Shown here piece after piece: positions 53,063-61,372 of a stretch of 64,000 bases of DNA; position 1 is the first letter of the stretch; each line of letters opens with the position of its first letter. Under the pieces are notes generated by a model. The model was not told where the DNA came from. It saw only the letters and a program-made list of their open reading frames with translations, and did no database searches. The stretch is from the NCBI GenBank assembly GCA_934695325.1, contig CAKUVD010000003.1:1-64000 (forward strand), read 5' to 3'. The position numbers and the translations under genes are program-made. Origin of the DNA: an uncultured Bacteroidales bacterium (lineage in GTDB: Bacteria > Bacteroidota > Bacteroidia > Bacteroidales > UBA932).

Positions 53063-53093
53063 TTGTCGCAAAAATACAACTTTTTTACGACAA
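53063..53093 (-). promoter_or_regulatory. Promoter and operator of AbiE locus 2
   Basis: TTGTCGCAAAAA (53063-53074) and TTTTTACGACAA (53082-53093) form inverted arms matching at 11 of 12 positions with a 7-base centre. They overlap a minus-strand -7 box TATTTTTG (53069-53076) with TTG 19 bases upstream. This is a standard layout for an autorepressed toxin-antitoxin promoter. Confidence 0.75.
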
Positions 53094-53164
53094 GGCAAGG
53101 AATTCTGGAATTGTTTTATTTTGCTGGTGACTTATGAGTGGTTATGGGCATTTTGTGGTATTCA

Positions 53165-53180
53165 GTACCATATTTGTACC
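53165..53180 (+). repeat. Arm-like motif at the right end of the element
   Basis: GTACCATATTTGTACC matches the left-end motif GTACCGCATTTGTACC at 14 of 16 positions and lies 38 bases before the right direct repeat. Confidence 0.55.
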
Positions 53181-53218
53181 AGAAAATAGTGATATGACTG
53201 TAAGTTAGGCGGATGCAA

Positions 53219-53314
53219 ATTCTGCGTCGGAAAATAGCCGAATATCAAAATCCATCGAAACAAAGCAGAAAAACACTAAATATCAGCCTCTTACCTCCGA
53301 GGTAAAAGTTTAAC
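53219..53314 (+). repeat. 96-bp direct repeat, right copy (probable attR)
   Basis: It matches 21257-21352 at 90 of 96 positions and keeps the TTACCTC-C-GAGGTAA inverted repeat (53291-53305). The two copies bracket 32 kb that begins with an integrase module. The flanking spacer 53099-53406 holds no gene. Confidence 0.75.
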
Positions 53315-53406
53315 AATTTTTCTTTTCAATATATATTACGACAAGACTTGTTGTCTGTGACAAAAAAACACAATGTACTTTCTCGAAAAATTTCCCGACA
53401 CTGTAA

Positions 53407-54048
53407 TTATCGCCTATCGTAATGGAGCGCCAGTAAGCCAATCATAAAACAGAACAGGAATGTTATGCCATAGAGTATGTTCTCCCAGAGCGAGTCTCCT
53501 AAGGCGGCCACGGCTGCCCAGACATTGTAGGCAACACCGCATAATGAAAGAATTGTAATGATCAGCAGGGCTCCATATTCAATTCTTCTCCCGCGTTTCT
53601 CCTTTCCTGCCTTCTCTGCCAGCATCCGCTTTTCCTCTTCCGTACACCCTCCGGAGCGATATTCCTGTTCTTCATACTCGCCTATTACTTCCCCGTCACA
53701 GCAAACACATTCCTCATTTTCATCATAGACGAAGAAACTACCGTCGTCGAATATGGAGAATGTCATGTACAGGCCGCAAGCCTCCATACGCACAATTGCG
53801 CTGCCGTCGTACATCTCCAAATCTGCGATGAGCATCTCCACTTCAAGGCACCCGCTATCCTCCTCTTCCTCTTCAAAGCCAATGCAGACCTGTCCTTCCC
53901 CATCCTGATCAATGCTGACGGCATAGCATATCGTTCCATCAGGAATACAGCATGTAACATTCACGTCCGGGTAATCTTTCTCGAATCTCTTCAGCTCCTC
54001 AATGAGCTGTGCAACAGACACTTGTCCAGTTCTTTTCATATCAGCCAT
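53407..54048 (-). CDS. Membrane-tethered protein of unknown function
   Basis: From ATG 54048 the protein has 213 residues. The N-terminal segment TGQVSVAQLIEELKRFEKDYPDVNV resembles short domains used for setting or target binding in Bacteroidota proteins. An acidic beta-rich domain with several Cys follows (ECVCCDGEVIGEY). Two membrane helices lie at the C-terminus (ALLIITILSLCGVAYNVWAA, then ILYGITFLFCFMIGLLAL). No family assigned. It is the first gene inside the right arm, opposite to the element, and spaced from the next gene by 54 bases. Confidence 0.6.
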   Translation of the reverse strand: MADMKRTGQVSVAQLIEELKRFEKDYPDVNVTCCIPDGTICYAVSIDQDGEGQVCIGFEEEEEDSGCLEVEMLIADLEMYDGSAIVRMEACGLYMTFSIFDDGSFFVYDENEECVCCDGEVIGEYEEQEYRSGGCTEEEKRMLAEKAGKEKRGRRIEYGALLIITILSLCGVAYNVWAAVAALGDSLWENILYGITFLFCFMIGLLALHYDRR

Positions 54049-54102
54049 TTCACATAAAGTCACTTTTTCCCATATTGGAAGCTAATATTTCAAGGGCTTC
54101 AT

Positions 54103-54330
54103 TTAAGCTTCTTTCACGAAAACCACAATAGTTCCGACCATATCGAGACCTTCTCCGAACTTATTTTCATCCTTTACTTTCCAGCCATCTGCCTCCATTT
54201 TCCTTATAACCGGATCATTTTCAAGATTCGCGTTCCCTTCAAAAGCAATGGCCTTCACTTTAGAATAGCCCTTTTGCATCATTCCCTGCTCATTCATCTT
54301 AATGAGAAAGTCTATAAAATTCTTATCCAT
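54103..54330 (-). CDS. Small protein of unknown function
   Basis: A soluble protein of 75 residues with a helix-rich first half (FIDFLIKMNEQGMMQKGYSK) and a short beta end (GTIVVFVKEA). Its start at 54330 follows the putative end of the next gene by 9 bases, so it looks co-transcribed. Function unknown. Confidence 0.5.
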   Translation of the reverse strand: MDKNFIDFLIKMNEQGMMQKGYSKVKAIAFEGNANLENDPVIRKMEADGWKVKDENKFGEGLDMVGTIVVFVKEA

Positions 54331-54339
54331 AGAGTATTA

Positions 54340-55149
54340 TTATTCCTCGAAATCATCATACCATTTTTCGTAGACTTCATATCGCAAACGACTAACCTTC
54401 TCCGCCTCTTCTACCAATAAGAAGCGGTCCTTAGGCAAATCCGTATATAGACATCATACACATTCATCAAATCCCCCTTATCTGCATACTTACTGTATCC
54501 GATAATACTATAAGTTTCCGAAGCACTTGAGGTTTGCCTGAAGAAGCGTCTCCAAAACGTAATTTGAATCCCTTCTCGCTGTCGAAAAAGCCATAAGCCC
54601 ATCACCATATTCAAAAAATCTTAATGGAAGTCGGGAAATATCCGTAGGAAAGATCATGAAAGAACAATGGTGTAATGGAGCGTCAATCTCAACCGGTCTA
54701 AAAATCCGGAACTCATATCCATCGGAACCCTCAAAACGACTGACAGTATTCTCAAAATGCTCAATCAAAAGATTATGATTCACGAGATATCCTTCACCAA
54801 TGTAATTGCATTTCTCTTTTACATCAAGGTCGGTAAAATAATCTTGGTCCCAGACAGCGCCATCCTTGAGAGTGAAATAGGAGTTCCTATCATTGATAAA
54901 CTGCTCCACTACCCAGCTTGAATATTCAAATCCATCGAGATTATCAACAAGTCTTTCATACACACTCAACCTATCAAAAGTATCATGGCTTTGATATCCC
55001 TTCAAACTTGCAGAAAAAGTTTCCCAGTCACGGGAAACCTTCCATAAGTCATCAATGACTCCGTTTTCTTCCTCGGTTACCTCAATTTCGACTTCCTTGG
55101 AGTATCTGGCTTCACACCAAATTATAGTAGCTTCAAATTTTCGTTTCAT
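54340..55149 (-). pseudogene. Unknown protein with two compensating frameshifts near its end
   Basis: From ATG 55149 (MKRKFEATIIWCEARY) the frame is open to a TAG at 54508-54510. Coding-like sequence then continues in the next frame (ETYSIIGYSKYADKGD, then MNVYDVYIR) until about 54430. The first frame then resumes with DLPKDRFLLVEEAEKVSRLRYE to a stop at 54340. The three pieces join to about 270 residues. Two opposite indels are the simplest reading; a sequencing error or shadow reading frame is the alternative. The function is unknown. The start overlaps the end of the upstream gene. Confidence 0.5.
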
Positions 55150-56155
55150 TAGCGGACATCTTTTCATCTATTTCCTCCTTTGTCTCATACACTCTGATCC
55201 ACGTTCCGGTTTCCCCACGCCTATCAACCATCCCGACAAGCACTTCTGATCCCGTAACATAACTTGTTGTATAAAACCCGAAATCGTCTACACCGCAGCA
55301 CTTATAAGTGCAGGGCCGGATGACAGCAATATATCTTGCGTTTACAAATATGGACTCTCCATCAGTTTCGCTGGTAAGTACGATGAAACCGGGGGTCTTT
55401 GATTTTTCAAATACAGGAAAGACCGGATGACTGTACAGAATGTTTACCTTATAACTATCCTCTGACGAAGAGATGCACCTGGACAGATTGTCCATCCGGA
55501 CCGCTCTGTTTTCCTTCTTTGTCGACTTGACGAACACTGTATTCACGTGAACCCCACAAAGAGATTCCGGCATAAGTTCAGGAATGACACCATCGAAAAC
55601 CAGAGATTTTGAATATATTCTTAGTTTGACAATCTTCTCTACTGATTTGGGGAGAACAAGTTCCCGAAGATCACTACTGATTCGCAAGCAATGAATAGTT
55701 TTAACCTTTTGGAGCAGTTCTCTTAATAAATCTTCGGATGTAACTCTTGCCCAAATCAGGTCTTCGCCATCACTAGAAATGACATAACTATCCTTATAGG
55801 TATTCATACTATTAAAGTGCGTATTCTCGGCAACAATAATTTTGGAGTATTCTTTACTTATATTCTCAGTACCGAGAATACACTCGACAGTACCAGGAAC
55901 GAGTATAGAGTCAAACTCAGCATCTTGCCCAAAATAGATGCCGACAACGGACTTTCCATTAACCTCTTCGGGGATAACTATATTACAATCACGGCATTCA
56001 CCCCTCATAACAAAGGCTACCACTTTGTCGGATGATATTTCGCTAAAGAATATCCGTTTACCCGTTTCTGTTACCTTCACTTTAAAGAACCTGGAGTCTA
56101 TGTTTGTATTAACCACATAGTCAATCAGTTTGTCGAACTCTTCGAAATGTTTCAT
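55133..56155 (-). CDS. Leucine-rich-like protein with shared C-terminal domain, paralogue 1
   Basis: From ATG 56155 (MKHFEEFDKLIDYVV) it has 340 residues. The central part has surface-LRR-like segments (GVIPELMPESLC, LRELVLPKSVEKIV), as in LRR_5/BspA-type proteins but short. The C-terminal 110 residues (TPGFIVLTSETDGESIFVNA, then RYIAVIRPC) match the C-terminus of the protein at 57855-59000 in order of motifs. No signal peptide, so cytoplasmic. Function unknown; one of a set of minus-strand genes with unusual, Bacteroidota-limited domains. It overlaps the upstream-ending gene by 17 bases. Confidence 0.6.
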   Translation of the reverse strand: MKHFEEFDKLIDYVVNTNIDSRFFKVKVTETGKRIFFSEISSDKVVAFVMRGECRDCNIVIPEEVNGKSVVGIYFGQDAEFDSILVPGTVECILGTENISKEYSKIIVAENTHFNSMNTYKDSYVISSDGEDLIWARVTSEDLLRELLQKVKTIHCLRISSDLRELVLPKSVEKIVKLRIYSKSLVFDGVIPELMPESLCGVHVNTVFVKSTKKENRAVRMDNLSRCISSSEDSYKVNILYSHPVFPVFEKSKTPGFIVLTSETDGESIFVNARYIAVIRPCTYKCCGVDDFGFYTTSYVTGSEVLVGMVDRRGETGTWIRVYETKEEIDEKMSANETKI

Positions 56156-56200
56156 AAAAAATATTTTTATCAAATTTATCTTCCGTCACAAATCACATTT

Positions 56201-57481
56201 TTAACATGGAGAAATCTGGAAATCGCTCTCCGTTTCGTTGACATGTCGCATAAACACACTGAAATTCTCATTTGGCCTGCTGTTCTTCAGTTGAGTTGTT
56301 ATATAATACTTTGTTCCTTTATACTCTACAAAATGTGGCTTTTCGTGCCGCGAGTTGTTTACCGAAACGCCATATGGATTATCTGAGACAAACTTGGCTT
56401 TCTTACTTATCTCATCATGAATCTCCAGAAATGATTTTCCTCCTTTAAGTTTAAAAATTATATATTCACCTATTACCTGATGCATTTTATACATTCCTGC
56501 ACCATTTATCGTGTAAGAACGACTTGCTCTTGCCGCAGACAAACCAACTGACGGCGTCTTGACGCCAGTAGTATGGCTGCTTATCTTAAATGTACTTGGC
56601 ACAGCTTTTAGAATACCAAGATTATACTTTATCCTGTCTTCCAGATATTGCCTATCGCTATTGCTCATAGACATTAGTTCTTTTTTCAATGAACTGATAT
56701 AAAGACGGCTCGACCTAATTGTTTTCGATGCTCCAAAGTGAATCGCATCAAGAATAGACTGCAAAGCATCAACGAGTGAACTTTTCCTACCATTTAGCCA
56801 ATTGATATCATGCTCAAAATAATTCAGTTTACCAAGGTCAATTTCACTTATCGGTTTAATACTTGGCACGTTAAGTTCTTTCCAGATAGAGGCCAACACC
56901 GGATCAGATGAAGTTTTCGGTTTATAGAGCATTCCTGAAATGTATTTAAGGAACTGCTGAGCATAACTACCGTCAATGTCTGTTAGTTTCGACAACTGTT
57001 TTGGAAGCCACACCAAATTGGGAATGAACGAGTTGGCGCATTCCCATTCACACGCATGTCCAGATCGGGTTCGCATACTCATCCATATATGAGAAGCGAC
57101 AAAACCATTCCCCATAGTGCGGCCATTCATTTCAGAAAAGGCACTTTGAATTTTCAATGAGCGGGGTATTGACTTGATCAAGGAATTATCATCGCGCAAG
57201 AACCCCCTAGCATTTGACGTCCCCCAAGAGTCCTTCCCTGTAGATGGGTTCTTTCTTCTACAAGAAGAATCCCTAACTACATAGGGAAGCAATATCGGAA
57301 TTTGAGCACACGTCTCTGGTCTAAACCAAACACCTCCCCAGAGCATCAACTGCTCAATCATATATTTTACGTGATCTGGCGGATTGACAGCATCGAATGC
57401 TTGAATAATCTGCTTCTGGAGAATATGGTATAAGATATTCTCGCCATCTACAGTTTTTGACATAGCTTTTTTAGTTTTCAT
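56201..57481 (-). CDS. Predicted HNH-like or zinc-loop nuclease
   Basis: A 426-residue protein; no firm family. A segment at about 130-165 reads ASHIWMSMR, then HACEWECANSFIPNLVWLP and KQLSKLTD. The His, the N-x3-PNLV-x-LP and the helix after it resemble the core of HNH-type nucleases in restriction and colicin proteins. The flanks are helical. It lies among genes of unknown function, and may be a restriction or DNA-processing enzyme. Confidence is low because the classical H-N-H order is only partly visible. Confidence 0.45.
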   Translation of the reverse strand: MKTKKAMSKTVDGENILYHILQKQIIQAFDAVNPPDHVKYMIEQLMLWGGVWFRPETCAQIPILLPYVVRDSSCRRKNPSTGKDSWGTSNARGFLRDDNSLIKSIPRSLKIQSAFSEMNGRTMGNGFVASHIWMSMRTRSGHACEWECANSFIPNLVWLPKQLSKLTDIDGSYAQQFLKYISGMLYKPKTSSDPVLASIWKELNVPSIKPISEIDLGKLNYFEHDINWLNGRKSSLVDALQSILDAIHFGASKTIRSSRLYISSLKKELMSMSNSDRQYLEDRIKYNLGILKAVPSTFKISSHTTGVKTPSVGLSAARASRSYTINGAGMYKMHQVIGEYIIFKLKGGKSFLEIHDEISKKAKFVSDNPYGVSVNNSRHEKPHFVEYKGTKYYITTQLKNSRPNENFSVFMRHVNETESDFQISPC

Positions 57482-57582
57482 TGTATATTAACACATTTTA
57501 ATTCGATAAATTCACGGATTTGCCCGCATATTTGTCCGGACCAGTTAAACTATCCGACACAATCTCTTGATGTTGCTCTGCC

Positions 57583-57858
57583 TTATTTGCCAAAATGCTG
57601 AGTAATATCAAAATATATCGTCCGCTGGCAATCGTTCTCATAAAATGTTATTGCATCAAAACATTTACCCTTCTCCATAAGAAATTCCTGTTTCACAAAA
57701 TCGCTTCTCGCGTAGCCATACAGTTCAGACAATGCCTCATATTCCAAAGCGACTGCCTCATCTTCAGTATAATCCGAATCAAACAAATACGCTGTTACAA
57801 CAGACTCACCATCTCCGGACGCGATATGGCATCTGATCAAATCCTCTTTTCCAATCAT
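57583..57858 (-). CDS. Small protein coupled to paralogue 2
   Basis: A small protein of 91 residues, mixed alpha/beta (MIGKEDLIRCHIASGDGESV, then KCFDAITFYENDCQRTIYFD). Its start overlaps the stop of the upstream 381-residue gene by 4 bases (ATGA type), so the two are co-translated. I do not recognise a family. Confidence 0.55.
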   Translation of the reverse strand: MIGKEDLIRCHIASGDGESVVTAYLFDSDYTEDEAVALEYEALSELYGYARSDFVKQEFLMEKGKCFDAITFYENDCQRTIYFDITQHFGK

Positions 57859-59000
57859 AGTATAATATCCTTTTGACTTGTTTCGTACATATCCTTGACC
57901 ACATCAAGCAGTCCAGCAAGGCCACCGATGCTTTTGGCAAGAGCCTCCTGGGCGTCCTTGATTTTATTATCGACATCAATGAGCTTTTCATAATAATCGA
58001 CGGAAATTGCCTGCTGAGTACTATGAGCAGCATAAAGAACTCGCGTGCCTGTTTCAATTCCATCATATTTTTCAAACGACACAGGTTCCATTTTTACTAT
58101 ATAGCGTGGATTGATGTATTCATATTCGTCATTATCCACCCTGGTAAGACCGATAAACCCAGGAGCTGCTGGCGCTTTTGTTGATAATTTCGGTTTCTTG
58201 GTAATCAGCCTTGCATTAAAACTGAACTCGCCACGATATTTTACATCAGTCAACACATTGGATAACTTATCATACACATCTTCTGGAATATCCTTTAATG
58301 GACAGTTGACATATATCTTCTTCGCATATACATCCGAGATATCTCCAAGTTCAGGCAAGTCGCCTTCAAATCTAATGGAATTGCATTCAAGATGTGCAGA
58401 ATTGATAGATTTTATAGATGACGGGATATTAAATTCGTCACACTTCCCTGTAATCGAGATATCCCCGATTTTATTTACACCCCTAAGATATCCATAATCA
58501 GGGGTTTTCGATTCACAGCACAGCAGTTCAGTACCATCCTCTGAAAAAACCGCTCCGCAAGCAGGGTAAGACGAATATATGTCACTCTTATAGTGTGAAT
58601 TATCTTTATCTACATCAAATAAGAAATTGTAACAACCATACTTGCCTTCCATAGCAATGTACTCAACCGTAGACGGTAACCGGACGACCGTTTTCTCTCT
58701 ATGTTCCCCTCGCGTAGGTGCTTTCACATTACTGCATACTCCCACAACCGTCCACTCTATATCATTGAAAGCGTTATCATAGAAAGCGTCATCCGCTTTA
58801 AACACAGAATGTATATCCTTGCAGCAGCATTTACTTGTAATAAGAGCGAACGCCTCGCCTTTCCCGGTCCGCAGCTGTTCCTCTGAAGCACTAAAAAATC
58901 CCTCGCCACTCGTATAATATTCGACACCTCCATCTTCACAAATAAACGTCCACTTTTCTTTGGCTGATTCACATAAAATCCTTTTTATTCTTGCATCCAT
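57855..59000 (-). CDS. Leucine-rich-like protein with shared C-terminal domain, paralogue 2
   Basis: A 381-residue relative of the protein at 55133-56155: LRR-like middle (ISITGKCDEFNIPSSIKSIN, then GDLPELGDISDVY) and the same C-terminal sequence order (APGFIGLTRVDNDEYEYINP, then RYIVKMEPV and GTRVLYAAHS). The last 45 residues form a helix (YYEKLIDVDNKIKDAQEALA) absent from paralogue 1. No signal peptide. The gene is preceded by a spacer without a clear promoter box and coupled to a small downstream gene. Confidence 0.6.
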   Translation of the reverse strand: MDARIKRILCESAKEKWTFICEDGGVEYYTSGEGFFSASEEQLRTGKGEAFALITSKCCCKDIHSVFKADDAFYDNAFNDIEWTVVGVCSNVKAPTRGEHREKTVVRLPSTVEYIAMEGKYGCYNFLFDVDKDNSHYKSDIYSSYPACGAVFSEDGTELLCCESKTPDYGYLRGVNKIGDISITGKCDEFNIPSSIKSINSAHLECNSIRFEGDLPELGDISDVYAKKIYVNCPLKDIPEDVYDKLSNVLTDVKYRGEFSFNARLITKKPKLSTKAPAAPGFIGLTRVDNDEYEYINPRYIVKMEPVSFEKYDGIETGTRVLYAAHSTQQAISVDYYEKLIDVDNKIKDAQEALAKSIGGLAGLLDVVKDMYETSQKDIIL

Positions 59001-59075
59001 AATTTAGTTATTTTTAATCTTTCAACCTTTATTACGGGAAATATCCTGTATTGTGACATCAATTCTTGACTTTTT

Positions 59076-59873
59076 TTATTCATCCGAAATTATTCCATCT
59101 TCCAGCGACTTCTCATAAAGATACATACGCAATTTCAATCGCTGAACGTCGGAAAGCGAATTCCAGTCCAGGACAGAAAAGTCCACCTTGTCTTCCGTAG
59201 GCGTGGTTGTAAGAAATCCGACATACTCACGATATGCGCCATAATCAAGTCCGCTTTGCCCGGCAGAGGCTATCGCTCTTTTCTTCAGCCTCTCAGCAGT
59301 CTTTCTTACCGCTGCGGCAGTACGGCCGGTCCGCGCGGCAATCAGATCAGCGTAATTCTTGTCCGGAGTATTATCTCCCACCGCAAGTCTACCAAATTCA
59401 GATTCGCAAAACATCATTTGCTCCCCAGGAGACAGGGCATCAATGAATTTTTTGAATTCTATAATCATTTTGTCGGTAAATTCCTTGTTTTTGCGAGCCC
59501 TGTCTCTTTCCTCATACAATAACGATCCGCCACATCCCTCCAAATCATCACGAAGAGTTTTGTTCAATCCAAAAACTTTATCGGAATTTGATGATCTGAT
59601 CTGTTCACGAATCTTGTTCCCGACACAAACATTGAAAAACGAACTGAATTCTGCCTTAGACGCATCGTACTTGTCAAGATTTCTCCATAGATGTGCGATA
59701 GCCTCAAGGGCAAAATCCTCTTTCTCATCATCATATCTGATTCCGATATTGGCAGCAATACCGCACGCCTTATCCAAGAAGAACTTAAAATACTGAGGTC
59801 TTGTTGTCAATGAATCGACAAAGTCCTTGTAAGTAACAGAAGGGGTGTGTTTGATGGTTGATATAGATGTCAT
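59076..59873 (-). CDS. Sigma-70-like factor of an unusual type
   Basis: From ATG 59873 (MTSISTIKHTPSVTY) it has 265 residues. Region 2 is visible at about 45-95: DFALEAIAHLWRNLDKYDAS, then FSSFFNVCVGNKIREQIRSS, the promoter-melting helix pattern. A region 4-like HTH lies at about 175-205 (YADLIAARTGRTAAAVRKTA). The spacing and the extra C-terminal 60 residues differ from common ECF factors. It could direct transcription of the MoxR/VWA cluster or a phage-like set. The promoter at 59895-59902 and a palindrome at 59940-59964 lie upstream. Confidence 0.65.
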   Translation of the reverse strand: MTSISTIKHTPSVTYKDFVDSLTTRPQYFKFFLDKACGIAANIGIRYDDEKEDFALEAIAHLWRNLDKYDASKAEFSSFFNVCVGNKIREQIRSSNSDKVFGLNKTLRDDLEGCGGSLLYEERDRARKNKEFTDKMIIEFKKFIDALSPGEQMMFCESEFGRLAVGDNTPDKNYADLIAARTGRTAAAVRKTAERLKKRAIASAGQSGLDYGAYREYVGFLTTTPTEDKVDFSVLDWNSLSDVQRLKLRMYLYEKSLEDGIISDE

Positions 59874-59894
59874 AATTAACGTGTTATAGGTCAG

Positions 59895-59902
59895 CAAATA
59901 TA
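59895..59902 (-). promoter_or_regulatory. -7 box of the sigma-like gene
   Basis: TATATTTG read on the minus strand; it rules out the longer TTG start, which lies inside the box. The -33 element is weak, which fits an activator-dependent promoter. Confidence 0.55.
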
Positions 59903-59939
59903 ATAAAACATCATGAGTACACCATTACCTTTATCTTAC

Positions 59940-59964
59940 AACTGGTCACAAATTGTGACAAGTT
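59940..59964. promoter_or_regulatory. Palindromic regulator site upstream of the sigma-like gene
   Basis: AACTGGTCACAA-A-TTGTGACAAGTT is a 25-bp inverted repeat with 11 of 12 arm positions matching. Its centre is about 50 bases upstream of the -7 box of the sigma-like gene, a typical activator position. Confidence 0.55.
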
Positions 59965-60034
59965 CGCGCTTATCTTGATATTCTGTCTTATTTGCCATTG
60001 CTACGTTCTTTATCTGCACCATGAATATAATGTC

Positions 60035-60676
60035 TTATTCTGAAGAATCATTCGGGACCTCTTCACGGAATCTTTTCACGAACAAGGACCGGCCTTCGAG
60101 TTCTATGCCCGGTTCTCTGTGCATCCGGAAGCCCTTCGGCGCGAGGATGCTGCATTTCAATCCCGCATCCTGTGCCGCCTGAATTCCCGCTTCATCGACG
60201 CCTGTCTGGCCGCCCGAACGAATCATGGAGAACTTGACACCCGAGTCCGCCAGGTCGAGCAATACAAGTTTCAGAAGTTCCCTGATTTCGGAGGTCCGGA
60301 TGCAGTACTTGTCAAGGGTGATCTGACTGTTTCCGGCAATGTTGAGTTTCAGCTCGTCCGTCTTGAACTTCGGATGCTTTCTTATCCGCTTCGCTATCGC
60401 TTCTGCAAGGCTGGACAGACACCTTTCCGACAGGTCCGTCGGAATCGTAAAACCGACATATCTGTCTCCCGCAGCCTTCCTGGTGGTAATCTCACCAGGA
60501 GAGTCCATGTCCACGGCCAATGCCAAAGTAATGTCAGACCATTCCGCATTGGCCCAGGTACGGTGGCCATAATTGCGCTTGGAGTCTTCCATGAAGACAG
60601 GCTCAATGTCATTGATCCAACGATACTGTTTCTTCACACCGGTATTGTTAACCGCGTTTTTGTTGTTCCTATTCAT
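60035..60676 (-). CDS. SLOG-superfamily (YpsA-like) protein
   Basis: From ATG 60676 (MNRNNKNAVNNTG) it has 213 residues. Residues 30-170 are unrecognised, alpha/beta, with a well-packed WANAEWSDITLALAVDMD stretch. The C-terminal part has SMIRSGGQTGVDEAGIQAAQ near 160, the nucleotide-binding loop of SLOG/YpsA-like proteins (GGQTGVD). In conflict systems SLOG domains sense or process nucleotides. The start was moved inside a longer reading because the upstream part looks non-coding. It is followed by the sigma-like gene after 160 bases. Confidence 0.7.
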   Translation of the reverse strand: MNRNNKNAVNNTGVKKQYRWINDIEPVFMEDSKRNYGHRTWANAEWSDITLALAVDMDSPGEITTRKAAGDRYVGFTIPTDLSERCLSSLAEAIAKRIRKHPKFKTDELKLNIAGNSQITLDKYCIRTSEIRELLKLVLLDLADSGVKFSMIRSGGQTGVDEAGIQAAQDAGLKCSILAPKGFRMHREPGIELEGRSLFVKRFREEVPNDSSE

Positions 60677-60747
60677 ATTCAGTTTAATTTCGATTATTCT
60701 TTTTGCCTGGCGGAAAAGGTATTTACCCGTTCCGCCAAAAAGTGGCA

Positions 60748-61296
60748 TCAGTACAAGGACGGCCTGTCAGTGAAACCTATGTAGTACAGCAGTTCCTCAT
60801 CACCATAGCACTCCCAGGTGAAGATGCCATACTTATCCGGTTCAGCAGTTACCTTATGATACCCGAGTTTTCCTCCTTTTATGACAACGTTATCTCGAGA
60901 AGAGACAGATTCCTTACTGATGTCACATTTGAATTCCTTCTCAATGAAACTTTTCCAGGTACTGTCATCATTGCCGTCATCTCTCCTTTGACCTATCCAT
61001 TGTTCAATCGGCATTGACTCCGGCTTATTCTCGACAATGAACTTTTCTACATCCTCAAAGCGGCCTTCGTCCAGATCATTGAAGCGCAGCAGTCGCAACT
61101 TGAGTTTCGACAGAGGCACGTTGAACAGATTCGGATCCGGAATCCGCCCTGTGATGTTGCATTCTTCAATAAGGGATTTCAAGATGTCAATGGTCGAAAT
61201 CTCCAGGCTGTTTACCAGCTTTATCAGCCCGTCGGCCAATGACTTGTCCTCCAAGGTATCCGCAATCACCATCCTGTCTGTAACTAACTCAACCAT
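60748..61296 (-). CDS. Unknown protein between SLOG and VWA genes
   Basis: A 182-residue protein; no family recognised. The N-terminal half is helical (LEISTIDILKSLIEECNITG) and the C-terminal quarter beta-rich with Trp and Tyr (IFTWECYGDEELLYYIGFTD). It lies 76 bases after the VWA gene's stop and 71 bases before the SLOG start. In vWA-MoxR associated ternary systems a third, variable protein is common, so it may be that partner (inference). Confidence 0.5.
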   Translation of the reverse strand: MVELVTDRMVIADTLEDKSLADGLIKLVNSLEISTIDILKSLIEECNITGRIPDPNLFNVPLSKLKLRLLRFNDLDEGRFEDVEKFIVENKPESMPIEQWIGQRRDDGNDDSTWKSFIEKEFKCDISKESVSSRDNVVIKGGKLGYHKVTAEPDKYGIFTWECYGDEELLYYIGFTDRPSLY

Positions 61297-61372
61297 ATTC
61301 TCTGTTTCACTTTATCTTGTTGCAACCCCAAATTGCCTATTACATTGTTTTCGTACTTATCATACCGGGAAC

